Positions 1-11,787 of a stretch of DNA of 64,000 nucleotides are shown one piece after another. Made by a program: the position numbers and the translations under genes. A model generated the notes under the pieces. The model was not told the DNA's origin. It did not search any database and worked only from the letters and a program-made list of their open reading frames with translations. The stretch spans positions 8,219,501 through 8,283,500 of the forward strand of contig CM027382.1 of assembly GCA_015680905.1 (NCBI GenBank), written 5' to 3'. The DNA is from Coptis chinensis (lineage: Eukaryota > Streptophyta > Magnoliopsida > Ranunculales > Ranunculaceae). Position 1 is the first letter of the stretch. Every line of letters begins with the position of its first letter.

Positions 1-569
1 CCGAACCTTCCAAATGTATATACTCATATATTTAGTGACATGGTAGAGCTTTATGGAAGTTTTCATGGATGATTTTTCTATCTATGGAGATTCCTTCACG
101 CATCGTTTGTCTAACCTGCCTAAGGTTTTGACAAGGTGTGAAGAAAATAGCCTCGTTTTTAAACCGGGAAAAGTGTCATTTCATGGTGAAAAGGGCATAG
201 TACTAGGTCACATTGTATCTAGTGATGGCATCGAAGTGGATAAGGCCAAACTAGATAAGATAGCGACTTACTACCTAAACCACGGACCGTCCCGCGATAT
301 TAGAGCCTTTCTAGGCCATGCGAGGTTTTATAGGCGATTTATTAAAGACTTCTCGAAAATAGCTAGGCCTTTAACTAATCTGCTTTTGAAAGATGCAATC
401 TTTGATTTTAATTTTAACCGTAAGCGGGCTTTTGAAACTTTAAAAGCCACCCTAACCTCTCTGCACCAATTATCTGACCTCGATTGGTCTAAACCTTTCG
501 AACTCATGTGTGATGCTAGTGACTATGCACGGTTAGTGCGATCTTGGGACAAAAACTAGATAATAAGTC
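1..569 (+). pseudogene. Ty3 reverse transcriptase, C-terminal part
   Basis: The open stretch from 53 begins at the catalytic strand, with MEVFMDDFSIYG near residues 1-12 (the family's (F/Y)xDD box). It continues through the thumb and connection, with LGHIVSSDGIEVDKAK and the FLGHARFYRRFIKDFSKIARPL block. It ends in the FELMCDASDYA segment that joins reverse transcriptase to RNase H. Bases 1-52 still resemble the preceding reverse transcriptase strand but are out of frame. A stop at 557-559 interrupts the link to RNase H. The enzyme would copy element RNA into DNA in cytoplasmic particles. This copy is truncated by the window edge and frameshifted. Confidence 0.85.
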
Positions 570-880
570 CACTTGTCATTTATTATGCTAGTAAAACATT
601 AAACGATGCTCAACGAAATTATTCAACTACGTAAAAAAGAATTCTTAGCCGTCATTTATGCTTTAGATAAGTTTAGTCCTTATTTGGTTGGTTCTAAAAC
701 TTTAGTTTACACGGACCATGCACCATTAAGTACCTTCTTGCAAAGAAGGATGCTAAGAGAGATTAATCCGATGGATCCTTCTCCCCGCAAGAGTTCACAT
801 TAGAAATAAAGGACAAAGAGGGGTCAAAACGTAGTTGCCGACCACTTATCTAGACTCACAAATGACGATCGGTCGATTCT
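570..880 (+). pseudogene. Ty3 RNase H domain remnant
   Basis: This continues the pol polyprotein after the reverse transcriptase stop. Residues read FLAVIYALDKFSPYLVGSKT and VYTDHAPLSTFL, the RNase H core found in Athila-type pol, followed in another frame by an LSRL-containing linker ([12 protein letters not shown]) at about 832-870. At least two frame changes split the domain: one before 606 and one around 800-830. In an intact element it would degrade the RNA strand during reverse transcription. Confidence 0.8.
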
Positions 881-1663
881 CGAGTCCATACCGGACTCTT
901 TTCCCGATGAGCATCTATATGCCATTTTTCAAAGACCATGGTATCTTTGACATTGTAAATTATCTAGCGGCTGATGTTATGCCTTATAATTGGTCAAGGA
1001 ATGAACGTAAGTGTTTGGCCAGAGTTAAGTTATACTACTGGGATGAGCCCTACCTTTTTAAGTATTGTGCGGATCAGATTATTCGTCGTTGTATTCCCCA
1101 GTGGGAATATAATGAAGTTCTATCGTTCTTCCATGACAAAGAGTGTGGTGGACATTTTAGTGGGATGAAAACAGCCGCTAAAGTTCTGCAATGTGGATTT
1201 TATTGGCTTACCCTTTTTAAGGATGTCCAAGTGCATTGCAAGACGTGTATACGTTGCCAACAACTTGGGCGAATTACGAAACGTAATATGATGCCATTAA
1301 ATCCAATCTTGATCGTAGAAATTTTCGACGTTTGGGGCATTGATTTCATGGGTCCTTTCCCAGTTTCCCACGGTTTCATTTATATTCTAGTTGCCGTGGA
1401 CTACGTGTCTAAATGGATAGAGGCCCTAGCTTGCCGTAGCAATGACCATAAGACCGTTGTATTTTTTATCAAAGAATATATTTTCTGTAGGTTTGGCATT
1501 CCGAAAGCCATCATTAGTGATGGTGGAACACATTTTTGCAACAGAGTTGTGGCATCCCTAGTGAAAAAGTATGGAGTTACACACAAAGTAGCAACTTCTT
1601 ATCATCCACAAACTAGCGGACAAGTAGAAGTTTCTAATAGGAAATCAAAAAGATTTTAGAAAC
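835..1663 (+). pseudogene. Ty3 integrase: zinc-binding and catalytic core
   Basis: A 274-residue open frame contains an H2C2-type zinc-binding segment ([11 protein letters not shown], then CKTCIRCQQ). After it comes the DDE core, with GIDFMGPFP carrying the first Asp, ISDGGTHF the second, and SGQVEVSNR the Glu. The first 20 or so codons are out of frame with the RNase H linker they should continue. The frame ends at 1657-1659, and the integrase sequence resumes in another frame at about 1660. It is the longest surviving reading frame of the element. Integrase would insert the cDNA into the chromosome. Confidence 0.88.
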
Positions 1664-2185
1664 AACTGTAAACCCCGATAGGAAAGATCGGTCAAAGCGT
1701 CTATCGGATGCCTTATGGGCGAGAACTGCTTTCAAAACTCCTATAGGTATGTCTCCCTTTAGACTTGTTTTGGGAAACCATGTCATTTGCCCGTTGAATT
1801 AGAGCACCGTGCTCGTGGGCTATAAAAGCCTTAACTTCAATATTGATGAGGCAGGTGTCAAACGCAAGTTGCAATTGAATGAGCTTGAAGAAATCCGTGG
1901 CGATTCATGCGATCTCGCTAAGGATTATAAAGCTAACATGAAACGCGTGTTCATGATAAGCATATCTTCTTGCGCAGAGTTTGTGGTCGGTCAAAAGGTT
2001 TTGCTTTACAACTCCCGTCTACATGTTTTCCCAGGCAAACTAAAACCCGTTGGTCCGGCCCTTTTCTAGTTCTTGAAGTCACCCCTTACGGGCAATCACC
2101 TTGGTAAATCCAAATGACAACAATTACCTTTCAAGTTAATGGTCAACGGTTAAAACATTTTCACGAACTTCGTCCCACGATGTAG
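1664..2185 (+). pseudogene. Ty3 integrase C-terminal region
   Basis: Two out-of-register pieces continue the integrase. First is the [20 protein letters not shown] block (about 1700-1760), typical of Athila and Tat integrases. Next is the frame at 1809-2069, with LNELEEIRGDSCDLAKDYK and GQKVLLYNSRLHVFPGKL, the GPY/F-like chromatin-proximal module. A last piece near 2070-2180 reads FLVLEVTPYG and ends in FHELRPTM before a stop at 2182-2184. At least three frame shifts are needed to join them. Confidence 0.78.
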
Positions 2186-3239
2186 AGGAAGTCTTTTTAC
2201 AGGGACCACGCTCTATGAGGATCCCTTGTCATTTGGTGTACTTACTTTCATTTCCATATACTTGATAAGTACACCATTCAGGTAACCGCCCCTCCCTATG
2301 GAGTGTGTGGTAGTAAGTACGGATCCTAAGTCCACAGTTCACATAATTCCGCGTTTTCATCATTTGCATGTTTTCTCGGTTTTGAGTCATGATCCTCTAT
2401 GGAGTGAATTATGTATTTATTGTTTTTCGTGTTTCTTATAATAAACATATAAAAATAAAAATAAAATTCTTAAAATCATAGAAATAGCAATCCAACAAGT
2501 TTTGGGAATCTGACTTTAAAACGACCCACGTTGTAAACAAATTTTGTGGTTAAAAATTTGTTTGGGGGTGGGAAGTCGATCTTTCCATCGGGATTGTTCG
2601 AACTTTCCATTGGTTTTGTTTAGGCCCATTAGTTCAATTGGGTTGACGTAATCTAAACTTAGATTTCCTTCGTTCGCATAACTTACGTCACACACGCACT
2701 TCGAGGCGTTCTTCCACCCTCTTATACGTCACCCATGGTTGGAATTGAGTGTTTTATGGATCATTGGATTGGAAATTCTCTACTGATCATTTCCATAACT
2801 CATTCGCCAAAATCGGGCCAGTAACGAAGCGGCAAATTGAGTTTGAATTTGCGCGAAAAATCGGAAAATTTCGGAATTCAAACTGGGCTTGGGCCAACCC
2901 CGCACGCACGTTGCGCGTCTCCTTCCTTCCCAACCCGCACGCACAGTGTTTCCACTTCAATCCCAAACCGCTGGTTACAAGTTAAATTAAATTTTGGAAA
3001 CCAAAATAAAAAAATAAATATAGAGAGAGGGAAGAAAACCTAACTACACCTACACCAAGGAAATCAAATCCACCTAAATCTTCTCTAAACAATCATCACC
3101 ACCAACCCAACTTCGAAAAACAGCCAACAATTATAGTTTCCACCACCACCATCGCCGCCACCAACGCCGTTTTTAGTAGTTTTCTTCAAAACTCGCCTCC
3201 CCCACAGTCTACAAACCATTAGTAGTCTAAGAAATTTCA
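2186..3239 (+). other. Athila post-pol spacer with G-rich PPT-like motif
   Basis: No convincing coding sequence is seen between the integrase end and the first env-like ORF. A purine/G-rich motif, TTTGTTTGGGGGTGGG, lies at 2558-2573. From about 3005 to 3239 the strand becomes rich in A and C with repeated CCACCA, like a plant mRNA leader, directly ahead of the ORF at 3240. Two short overlapping ORFs at 2749-3043 show no recognisable motif and I do not call them genes. Confidence 0.5.
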
Positions 3240-4323
3240 ATGGCACTACGACATAGAATTTTGCCGGAACACGCGTTTGCTTCCGACAGTTTCGCGCCAT
3301 TTTACGACGCGGAGATGTTCAAGAGACATTGGAACGGACTGTGGTACTCAACTGAGGAGTTCTATCACTATGATTTGGTAGAACAGTTTTATAAAAAGCG
3401 AGAATTGGAAGGGGATATGATTTTCATAAAGTTAGGAGGAACGCGGAGAGAAATAACGCGACGGCGTTGTTAAAATTTGACTGTTAGGAATTACGGCAGA
3501 AAGCAACCTAGTAACGACAATTTAGGAACCCCATTATCTTTGGAGTTCCCGCTTTGATGAAGGATACTTGTCGTGGAGGGTGAATACAATCCGACATCCC
3601 ATTCGTCCGCCCGGACCACCACGAGAACCAATCAATCGGGTCAGAGCTCGATTGGATTGGTAGGAACGTCCTCGGGAAAGACAAAGTCAGTGATATCGGC
3701 CTGCAATGTTTGCACGTTCTCTGAATTTTGCAAACAAAGAAGTATAATTTCTGCATCCTTGATTTAATGTTTAATGTGATTCGAGGAGTGGGGAAGAGTT
3801 TAGCGCCTCTTCCCGTATTGTTCACTAAGATCATGCTCTCCTTTAGAGCTGTGTCAAGATCTGCTCCTATTAAGATCAAATTGCATTCTAATGCAAGTAT
3901 CTATCTGGATTGCATCCAAGAGACTTGGCCGTTGTGCGAAGAAAAAAAATGGATGAGTCGGAGGATGAAAGGGAAGATATGACATGGATGGATGAAGATG
4001 CATTAGAAGTGTAATTCTAATGTAGAACGATGCAAGTGTTGCAAAGCTGCCTTGCGGTCGCGTTTATGGTATTTGTGGAGATATCCGAAATAGACATATA
4101 GTAGTTCAAAAGAAGCAAGAGAACCTTCGGAGGAGATTTGAAATGCTCGAAGGGGTTACGGGCGATATCTTGTATAACATGGAGACTATCCACCAGCAAC
4201 AACAAACCCGATTATCGCGATTTTCGATGCGAGATGGAAGCCCAACGCTTGTTCGAATAGAGATGCTACGACGCATGCCACCCGTGGAGGACTCTGTTTC
4301 AGCCGAGTCCGGCCAGGCATGAG
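3240..4323 (+). pseudogene. Env-like / putative plant transposon protein, copy 1
   Basis: Pieces in different frames line up as one decayed ORF of the kind Athila elements carry downstream of pol. From the ATG at 3240: a 77-residue frame with WYSTEEFYHYDLVEQFYKKR. Near 3750-3940: a segment with KSLAPLPVLFTKIM, resembling the conserved LP-x-L-(x)-T-(x)-I block of this family. At about 3951-4015: an acidic tail, DESEDEREDMTWMDEDALEV, then a stop. At about 4120-4321: a basic, glutamine-rich piece ending in a stop. The product's function is unknown. 'Env-like' is the name used for such ORFs in the Athila and Calypso literature, and nothing here demonstrates envelope function. Confidence 0.5.
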
Positions 4324-5020
4324 CGTCGTCGCCAAAGGACGAGGGGTTCAAGCCAATCTCCATCTCGGGGTCCATCATCATCACAAAACTAGGTGTTCAC
4401 CCCAATTGGAGTTATTTGTTATTTCATAATTTCGTTTTATTAGAAGGATTTTAATTCAAGAGTTAAATTTAAATAGTAATGTGTTTATTTAATGTTGTTT
4501 GGATTTATATTGTATTTTTAATATAATTGGTTATTTTCAAGTACTGCTTGTTTTATCATTTATCCCACCTTCCCGACTTGTTTGGGGGTGGAAATATTTA
4601 GACCGAGCATAAGTCGTTATATGATCATATATATGTTAAGTTGTCTTGGAGGAAAGGTTGATAATTTGGCCGATATCGGCATATCTATGACTTGTGTGGT
4701 GGTAGCATGAAATCTAGGAGAGTTTAGAAGTTACTATTCTAAATCCAGTATGAAAGATACCAGGATTTTTAGGAAAATATGAAAATGGCTTGTTTCCGTT
4801 TTCGGTTTTAGGAATTTTCCTATTTCCGGAAATTGCCTTCAAACAAATAGGGAACTTCCCGATTCGTTTTGGAAGCTCATAACCTATTTAAACTCCCTTC
4901 TTTCTACACTAACAAACCACAATACATCCCACCATCATCCCGCACTATCCACTCCAAGTTTTACTATCTTTTTGCTCTAAACTCCGGTTTTTCTGGCGAA
5001 GCGCTTGCATTACTTTTTTT
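4324..5020 (+). other. Spacer with second G-rich PPT-like motif
   Basis: No coding frame is seen. The motif TTGTTTGGGGGTGGAAA at 4579-4595 matches the motif at 2558-2573. A C-rich, leader-like stretch (about 4890-4990) precedes the next env-like ORF, as happens ahead of 3240. The layout of the first module is thus repeated. Confidence 0.5.
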
Positions 5021-6172
5021 TTGAAGAATTTTGTCGTCGTCGACCGCCCTCATCGAACCCCGCCTCAAATCTTGGACCTAGAGCTGACCAGCCCTCATAC
5101 CAAAGCGACCAACCATAATAATGCTATGTCGCATTTACAAAGAGCGCATCCCGCTATATCTGGCCAGCAAGACGCCTCAATGAACGCGGAAATTTCCAAT
5201 TTTCCGCGGGGTCATTCAAGATTTTTGTGGAACTGTTCAAAGAGTAGTTAAGATGACATCTCCTGTAGTCATACCTGAACAGTCTTTCGAAGATGTGTTG
5301 GGCACCGAGACCTATGGACACTGGTTCCGACACAGGATCCTGCAGTTAGGATGGCGTCATCTACTGGTAAGTGATGACGAGTCATATTCACCACAACTTA
5401 CTGCTTATTTCTATGACCATGTTAAATTCTATTGTAATCAGGATGGAGATCAAGAATTCTCCGTCGTAGTCGATGACACGACACATGAATTCAATAAAAA
5501 TTTGGTCGCCTTAGTTTTAGGAATACCAATACCTGATCCTGTTCACACATGGGCATATATGACTGATAATGCATATCTTTATGATTATACATATTTCCAT
5601 GATTATTATGGGGGAGGGGTATTTTGAGTAATGGACCAGGGGCGATATAGCATTGCCCTTGGTAGCCTTTCCTTAAACGTAGGCACCACTATGTTATTCA
5701 TCATAATAATATTTTGGGGGAATGGCAGTTCATTTCTGCAAACAGTACTGCTGGTGACATTTTCCTCGCTTTAGCTGAGGGACGTCGCCGCTATGACATT
5801 CCCCGAGTTTTGGTCACTAGTCTTAAGAGAGCCCAAACCATGAGGCGTAAGTATCTTCTTATGCCCGTGTTGGTAAAGCGCATCATCGTAGTTGTTTACG
5901 TATTACGTGCACAATTCCGCAGTTGGAAAAGGGTTGAAGTCATGAGACCCACCAATAGGTGGTTAAGCTCATTCGCGAATAATGACTTGGCTGGGATGGC
6001 GGTCTGCGACCTCATTTGGTAAGCCCGTTACATCCCATCGGACATAATAACAACTTAACAGGTTAGCATTAGTAGATGATAAATGGCGGCAAGCTTGGCA
6101 AGTTATAATGGATTTGGCGGGGATCGCGAAGGAACCTCATATCTTTAATGAGGAGGAGGATGCTTAAAAGCG
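5021..6172 (+). pseudogene. Env-like / putative plant transposon protein, copy 2
   Basis: Three open pieces read in order. 5021-5251 is low-complexity and ends one base before the ATG at 5253. 5253-5627 (124 residues) has LTAYFYDHVKFY, DDTTHEFNKNLV and LGIPIPD, matching the family pattern of an aromatic helix, a short beta segment, then N-x-x-L and LG-(I/L)-P. 5714-6022 (102 residues) has LAEGRRRYDIPRVLVTSLK and LLMPVLVKRI, parallel to the LP-x-L block of copy 1. A last piece near 6070-6170 ends with EEEDA. Frames break at about 5625 and 6020. The same domain order as the segment at 3240-4323 suggests two diverged copies of one ORF in tandem. Confidence 0.5.
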
Positions 6173-8003
6173 GGGAGATAAGGTAAGTTTTTAGTTTTTA
6201 GTGTCCGCTTATGTCCCAAGCAATTTCATTTTGTTAACCCCATAATGGGTGGAACTTCATTATAGAGTTCGCGTCGGTTTATTTCCTATAGTAGTGCGTT
6301 CTAACTTTGTTTTGCGATGTTCCCCCTTTCACATGTTTCAATGGTATTTTTCCTACCCTCTTTATTTACAATACTTTGAGGACAAAGCATGATTCTTGTT
6401 TGGGGGGGGGGGGGGGCATAGAAACACGTGTAATTGAGGCATCTGTTAGGATATAGATATGTATAATATGCATTTGTTTTCTAGTTAAAATTTTTTAAAA
6501 AAATTCAAAAATATAAATAAAGAAGTTATGCTATACACTTAGGAATATTGGTATTATTTTCTTTCTCCATGCTCTTAACAATCTAGAAGTCTCACGTAGC
6601 TTTTGCATCAGAATAATTGTTAGAAACTTAGGTTAATATATAGGTAATAATCTTTCCATCTATCTATAAATATATTACATGAGTATCTATGATTGTTAGC
6701 AGTAAGTTTCTGAAATCTAGGCTAGAGTACTTATTCTACAAATCCTGTGAGAATATAGCCTAAAAGCCTTATCTGGCCGAAACATTTGAGAAATGACACA
6801 AGGGAGAAGTAAAATCTGGATAGAGATATCACACGCCCACTTGCTTGATCACTATGTCATATCCTAAAAGCGAGAATTTAGGCCCTTTTTGGATCGATAT
6901 AGCCGAAATTCAAACCTATGAATTATTTTCCGCTAGTTAAGCCCCTCGAGCCTTTCTTTAGCCTTCCATAAACCACAATTCCTTTACCATGTTACAAAAA
7001 CAAAAAAAAAATAAAAAAAAAAAAATCAACTTACCCAATTTAGAATAAGTCTGAGAATAGAATGAGTGAAGAAAGAAGAAGAGAAAAACCTGTGTAAACA
7101 AAAATTAGTTAGTTGCTTCAGAAAAAGAAAAGAAGTTTCCATCCAAGGAAAAGAAAAAAAAAATATAGAAATAAATAAAAACTCCAAAAATAGAATAAAA
7201 GGAGTCAAAAGCCAAAGAAAATAAAAAGAAAAATATGGCTAAGGATGGAAACAAAGTATAGAAGCAAAAGAAAATAACAAGGTTTTCTCTAAGTTACATA
7301 ATATGAAGACTCTATTATCTCAGACTTGTCCTTTTGAATATCCATTTCCTTCCTTCTTAAACCATCTCCTAATCCCCGCAACACCTAATAAAGACCTCTA
7401 GCTCAATTAGGAATAAGTTAGTGTGATAGTAAGTGGCAGATGTGTTTGATCGACCCCGGCTTCCTTGTTGTCATTGAGATTGTAAGATAAAGTGTGCCCC
7501 ATTTATTGCTTTGGAGCAAAAAACTTGAGTGGAAAAATCAGAGTGGTTTTTGTCTTGACATTTATGTGAGGACCTACTTAAGGATGCTATTCCGAGTTTT
7601 CAGAAACGAACCTGCTAGGCATTTCATAGTATTACTCATAGTATATATATTTGTATCATAGATGATTAATTATTATGCATATATTAGTTTAGATTTTTGA
7701 CTTGGTTATTCTTATTCAATTGCTAGTGAGATGTATAGATAGTTGGGACATGAATGAGGAAAACAATAGTTTTATTTCTTAGTCGTTGTAGTATAGTTGA
7801 AGTTTGTGAGTACCTTCACTGGAAAACTCTCACGAGGCTATAACTCGTCCACTAGGGAATTCCTAGTGGTTTAAGGCCTTGTCATAGTGTCAATTGAATC
7901 GCATCGCTCAAATAAACGCGAGTAGATAGAACTCCATTTTTGGTCACTTATTTTAATTTCTCATCTTTGCTTGAGGACAAGCAAAATGCTGTTTGGGGTG
8001 GTT
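6173..8003 (+). other. Athila 3' untranslated region ending in a PPT-like tract
   Basis: No reliable ORF is seen. A run of 15 G residues at 6402-6416 follows TTTGAGGACAAAGC. A related block, GAGGACAAGCAAAATGC then GTTTGGGGTGGTT, lies at 7974-8003 immediately before the LTR and is the best candidate for the real polypurine primer. A purine-rich, A-dominated stretch (about 7000-7300) creates a spurious antisense ORF. The 7860-7960 segment (TCGTCCACTAGGGAATTCC) is a sequence I associate with the 3' region of Athila elements. Confidence 0.55.
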
Positions 8004-9488
8004 TGATAAGAGCCCAAAACTGTAGTTTTAACCCTTTAACAGTCATACTTTTGGACCAATTATGTGAGTAATAATTAAGAGTTAACACCGATTCGTGTTT
8101 TATGCATTTCGGGCTTCAAAGTCCATTATGTGCAGAAATGTGCCACTTTAGTGAGATAAAGGAGAAAAGGTCGGTTACTAAGGAGTTCCATGATTAAAGG
8201 CCAAGATTCAAGAAGATAAAGCCTTCCTAAAGCCCGGTCAAAAGCTGAAAAGTCGACCGCGGGCTGAAATGCATTACCTAAGTCGTGAGAACTTCGAAAG
8301 CCGTATCTTTGGACTTAGACCTCGGAATTGGGCCTACCTTATGTCAAAACGACCGGCTCAGAAAGAGCTTTCCAATGGTCTAAGCCTTGACCCAATCAGA
8401 GGAGCAGAAGTGGACGAAAAGTCTGTGGAAGCCAACTGCAGCTGAAGAGGCCTTTTTGGACTGAAAGAATTGGGTTTTGGGCCTGATTCTCTGGCCCAAA
8501 ACATGGCTCCAAGCCCATGCACGATTTTTGGATATGAAAGTATAAAAACAAAAGTTTAACTATTTGTTAATGGTAGCTAGTTAGACCTAAAATAATATAG
8601 ATAATTCTAGATCTGTTTTCATTAATTAAATTAAGCTTTAGTTCCATTTTCAATTCTTGTTTTAGATTAAGTCTTTGAATCATTGTTCTTGATTGATTAG
8701 ATAAATAAAATAGTTGTTTTCTCAATTTCGAATTGTGTTATTTCAATTTATAGATCTGATTTTAATTCTTGTTGATTATCGTTAAAAGGTAGTTTAAATA
8801 GATTGAACCATTGTTAGTTAATTTAGTTAAGTTAGAATTTTAATATGATGTGTAGTTATAATGAAATGGGAAATGATGGTTTGATGACTCAAGGCTAAAA
8901 CCTCCATTAGAGGGGTTGATGAAGCCTTGATGAAAACTTAGTGGTATAGTGTAGAAACATTGTAGAATCTATTCCAATCTAGAAGGTCGTGATTAAGCCA
9001 TGAGAATGGGTGGGCGACCTCACATGCTAGTTAGTAATTACTCGGTAGAAATGCCATGAACACTAGGGATTAGAACTCGAATTTCTTGCCGTAAGAACGT
9101 AAAATCGAGATACAAGAATCTATGTTAGGCTATTAAGTTGGATTCGAGGTGGATTCAATTCCCCTATAATCCTTTATCTAGATTCAAGCACAATCATATT
9201 TCCATAGCATTCGTAGTTAAATTCAAGTAATCAAATTCAGTAAGTATCGTAGTATATCACCTTCGTAAAGCTCTCATTGACTTAAGACCGACTAATTAGA
9301 TTAGAAAACATTCCATGCTAGAGCACTAGGAGTGGAACGAACTTCCTACTCCACTATATCTCAAGGGATTGAGAGTAGAGAAATCTTTGATAAATATAGG
9401 CATCATATAATTTAGTTTAGTTTTACTTGCGTTTAGAGTTCATCGCTTTATTTCGTAGGTAAAACTATTCAAATTTTATCTTTTATCA
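8004..9488 (+). repeat. Athila-like 3' LTR
   Basis: The LTR begins TGATAAGAGCCC directly after the G-rich tract and ends CTTTTATCA. The outermost 6 bases (TGATAA / TTATCA) are inverted repeats with standard TG...CA ends, giving 1485 bp. There is no second LTR in the window to compare. The 5 bases after it are GGTAT; the matching target copy would lie left of the window. No coding sequence is seen inside. Confidence 0.7.
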
Positions 9489-10075
9489 GGTATTTATAGG
9501 AAAATGAATATGTTAAGCTTCTTATTTCCTAAGATACCCTTTCCTTATTTGATGAGATATTTCTCTCTTTGTACGAAATTTTTCCCAAAGCTTTGTATGG
9601 AAAAAATCTCTTGACATATCTCCGGACCTACTATATATAACTTGGATGCCATATTAGTGGGCAGTGCCATTGCTCCAATAGAGGGCACGCCAGAGTGCAA
9701 CATTAGTAGGCAAGCGGGAATGCCACAGTAGCGGGCAAGCAAGCACGCCTCATTAGTGAGCGGCTCTTATAGTAGTACCCAATGATAGTCGTTCGTAGGG
9801 GTATGAGTACACTGGTACATACATCACCTTATCAACGACTTAATATACACCACGCGCCTTGGGTAACTATCCAGCTAATTCTTAGTGCATATATATATTC
9901 TTTGGACTTTACACTCATGATACTGCAATATTACCCGGTTTTTCTTGATGGTGTCCTCTACCTTTTCTCCTAACCAATCTTTTATCTCTTATCAGGTAGA
10001 GTCCGCATCTTCACCTTTACTGTTAGGTGTCCCTGGGGTACCTTCGAAGATATGCTTTGGTCCATGTAACTTAGA
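9489..10075. other. Spacer between the Athila LTR and copia element
   Basis: No gene is recognised. A degenerate short repeat around a TTAGTGGGCA / TTAGTAGGCA / TTAGTGAGCG core occurs at about 9650-9770. On the minus strand this region should hold the polypurine tract and 3' LTR of the neighbouring copia element, but no copy of its 367-bp LTR is present. Confidence 0.45.
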
Positions 10076-10540
10076 TTAGACATGTCTTAATCCCATTCTG
10101 GTTACATGTTCTCTGAATTTCTCCAGAGACAACCCCTTGGTCATTGGGTCGGCCACCATCTCTTCAGAGGGATTATAGTCAACTGTTATTTCACCCCTCT
10201 CCACTATATCCTGAATAGAGTGATATTTAACATCAATATATCTGCCTTTAGAGCTATTAGCTCCACTTTTTATCAAAAAGATAGCAGACTTGTTCTCACA
10301 GTACATATTGATTGGCCTGCTAGGTATACCAATCTTTATACTATCGATAAAAGGTTTTATCCATACAGCATTGCCAACTGTTGAACTTTAGGCTATATAT
10401 TCGGCTTCCATTGTATGTTTTGCCACACAACTTTGTTTCTTACTCAACCAAGAAATTGTTGTTCCACCAAACATAAATATTTTACCACTTGTGGATTTCT
10501 TATTGTCAACGCCTCAGCAAAGTCGGCATCTGTGTATCCA
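10076..10540 (-). pseudogene. Copia RNase H
   Basis: The minus-strand frame ending at 10076 contains MYCENKSAIFLIK, then the C-terminal block DVKYHSIQDIVERGEITVDY and MVADPMTKGLSLEKFREHV, the usual end of copia pol. The upstream half reads GYTDADFA (first catalytic Asp region) at about 10510-10540 in the next frame. A frame change near 10440-10520 and another near 10310-10400 separate the parts. Confidence 0.85.
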
Positions 10541-11769
10541 ACAAGTTCAAAGTCATCCAAGCCAAAACACAGTTTCATATCCATTGTGCCTTTTAAATAT
10601 CTAAGTATTCGTTTTACTTCTTGCCAATGTGCCTTTCCAGGATTTGATTGGTACCTACTAACCAATCCTACTGCATGACAAATATCTGGTCTAGTACTTG
10701 TCATTGCATACATGAGACTTCCAACAGCTCTGGCATAAGGGACATTTGCCATTTCTTGTTCTTCCTCATCTGTACGCGGACACATCATCTTACTCAAAGT
10801 AAGACCTTTACAAATAGGTGTACTCAATGGTTTGCAATTTTCCATTTTGAACCTCTTAAGTATTTCCCTTAGATATCGCTCTTGATCCAAATACAACAAC
10901 TTGGAGTCTCTATTTCTAGTTACCTTAATTCCAAGTGTGTAGTTTGCCTCACCCATATCTTTCATTTCAAATTCAGATCCCAAACGAGCTTTTGTAGTTT
11001 TCAACATATATTGGCAATTGGAAGCTAATAATATGTCGTACATAAAGTGACAAAATGGCAATTTTGTCATGGAATTTCCATATGTAAACACAACGGTCCA
11101 AGGGATTTACTTCATATCCCATGCTAATGATTATTTGGTGAAATTTCAAATACCATTGTCTTGCGGATTGCTTATGTCCGTTTAAAGACTTCTTTAATTT
11201 GTAGACTTTTTCCTCTTGTCCCTTCACCTGAAACCCTTCAGGTTGAGTCATATAGATGTCTTCTTCTAAGTCTCCATTTAGGAATGCAGTTTTGACATCT
11301 AATTGGTGTAATTCAAGATCTAATCTTGCAACTATAGACATGAGGATTCTTATAGACGCAAATTTAGCCACTGGCAAATAAGTGTCACCAAAGTCTACTC
11401 GGGTTGTTGAGTGAACCATTTCGCTACTAACCTTGCTTTCAAGTTATCTAGAGTACCATCGCTCTTAAGCTTTTTCTTAAGAACCCATTTGAAATCAATG
11501 GATTTTCTACTTTGTGGTAGTTCGGTTAGTTCCCAAACTTTATTAGTTCCTATTGAAGCTACTTCATCTTTCATTGCTTCAATCCATTGAGTTGCATTTT
11601 TAGATTCCATTTCCACTGCAAAATCCTTTGGATAATCTTCCAATGTTACTTCGACATTGTCATCTATTTGAAGAGCATAATAATTCTTAAATCTTATCGA
11701 TGGTTCTCTTGCCCTCTTTCTAGTACTCCCACTATTTTCGGGATCACTCCCACTATTCTCAGGGTGTGA
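10530..11769 (-). pseudogene. Copia reverse transcriptase (RVT_2)
   Basis: From high to low coordinates the minus strand reads: WIEAMKDEVASIGTNKVWEL and FKWVLKKKLKSDG (11395-11643); LDVKTAFLNGDLEEDIYMTQ and GFQVKGQEEKVYKLKKSLNG (10973-11419); then LGSEFEMKDMGEANYTLGIK and YARAVGSLMYAMTSTRPDIC (10444-11091). The catalytic YVDD box is destroyed. At about 11028-11050 the codons for the two Asp residues have lost 2 bases, so the frame after LYV shifts. Further shifts lie near 11400. The copy is catalytically dead as written. Confidence 0.88.
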
Positions 11770-11787
11770 ATCCCTTTGACAATTAGA

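Larger units (their letters stand above)
1..9488 (+). mobile_element. Athila-like Ty3 LTR retrotransposon, 3' portion, decayed
   Basis: The window opens inside the reverse transcriptase of a Ty3-type element. Reading right come RNase H, integrase, two env-like reading-frame remnants, a G-rich tract and a 1485-bp LTR. Pol followed by extra env-like ORFs and then a TGATAAG-type LTR fits the Athila lineage known in plants. The 5' LTR, gag and protease lie outside the window. Every frame is broken by stops or small indels, so the copy is dead, or its base accuracy is poor. The lineage call is inferred from protein motifs and the LTR border, not from a search. Confidence 0.75.

Noticed and set aside
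3508..3879. 123-codon minus-strand ORF over the env-like remnant
   Set aside because: Shadow of the plus-strand env-like pieces, which have recognisable blocks; nothing recognisable on the minus strand.
7026..7208. Phe-rich antisense ORF
   Set aside because: Created by an A-rich stretch on the plus strand; low complexity with no motif.
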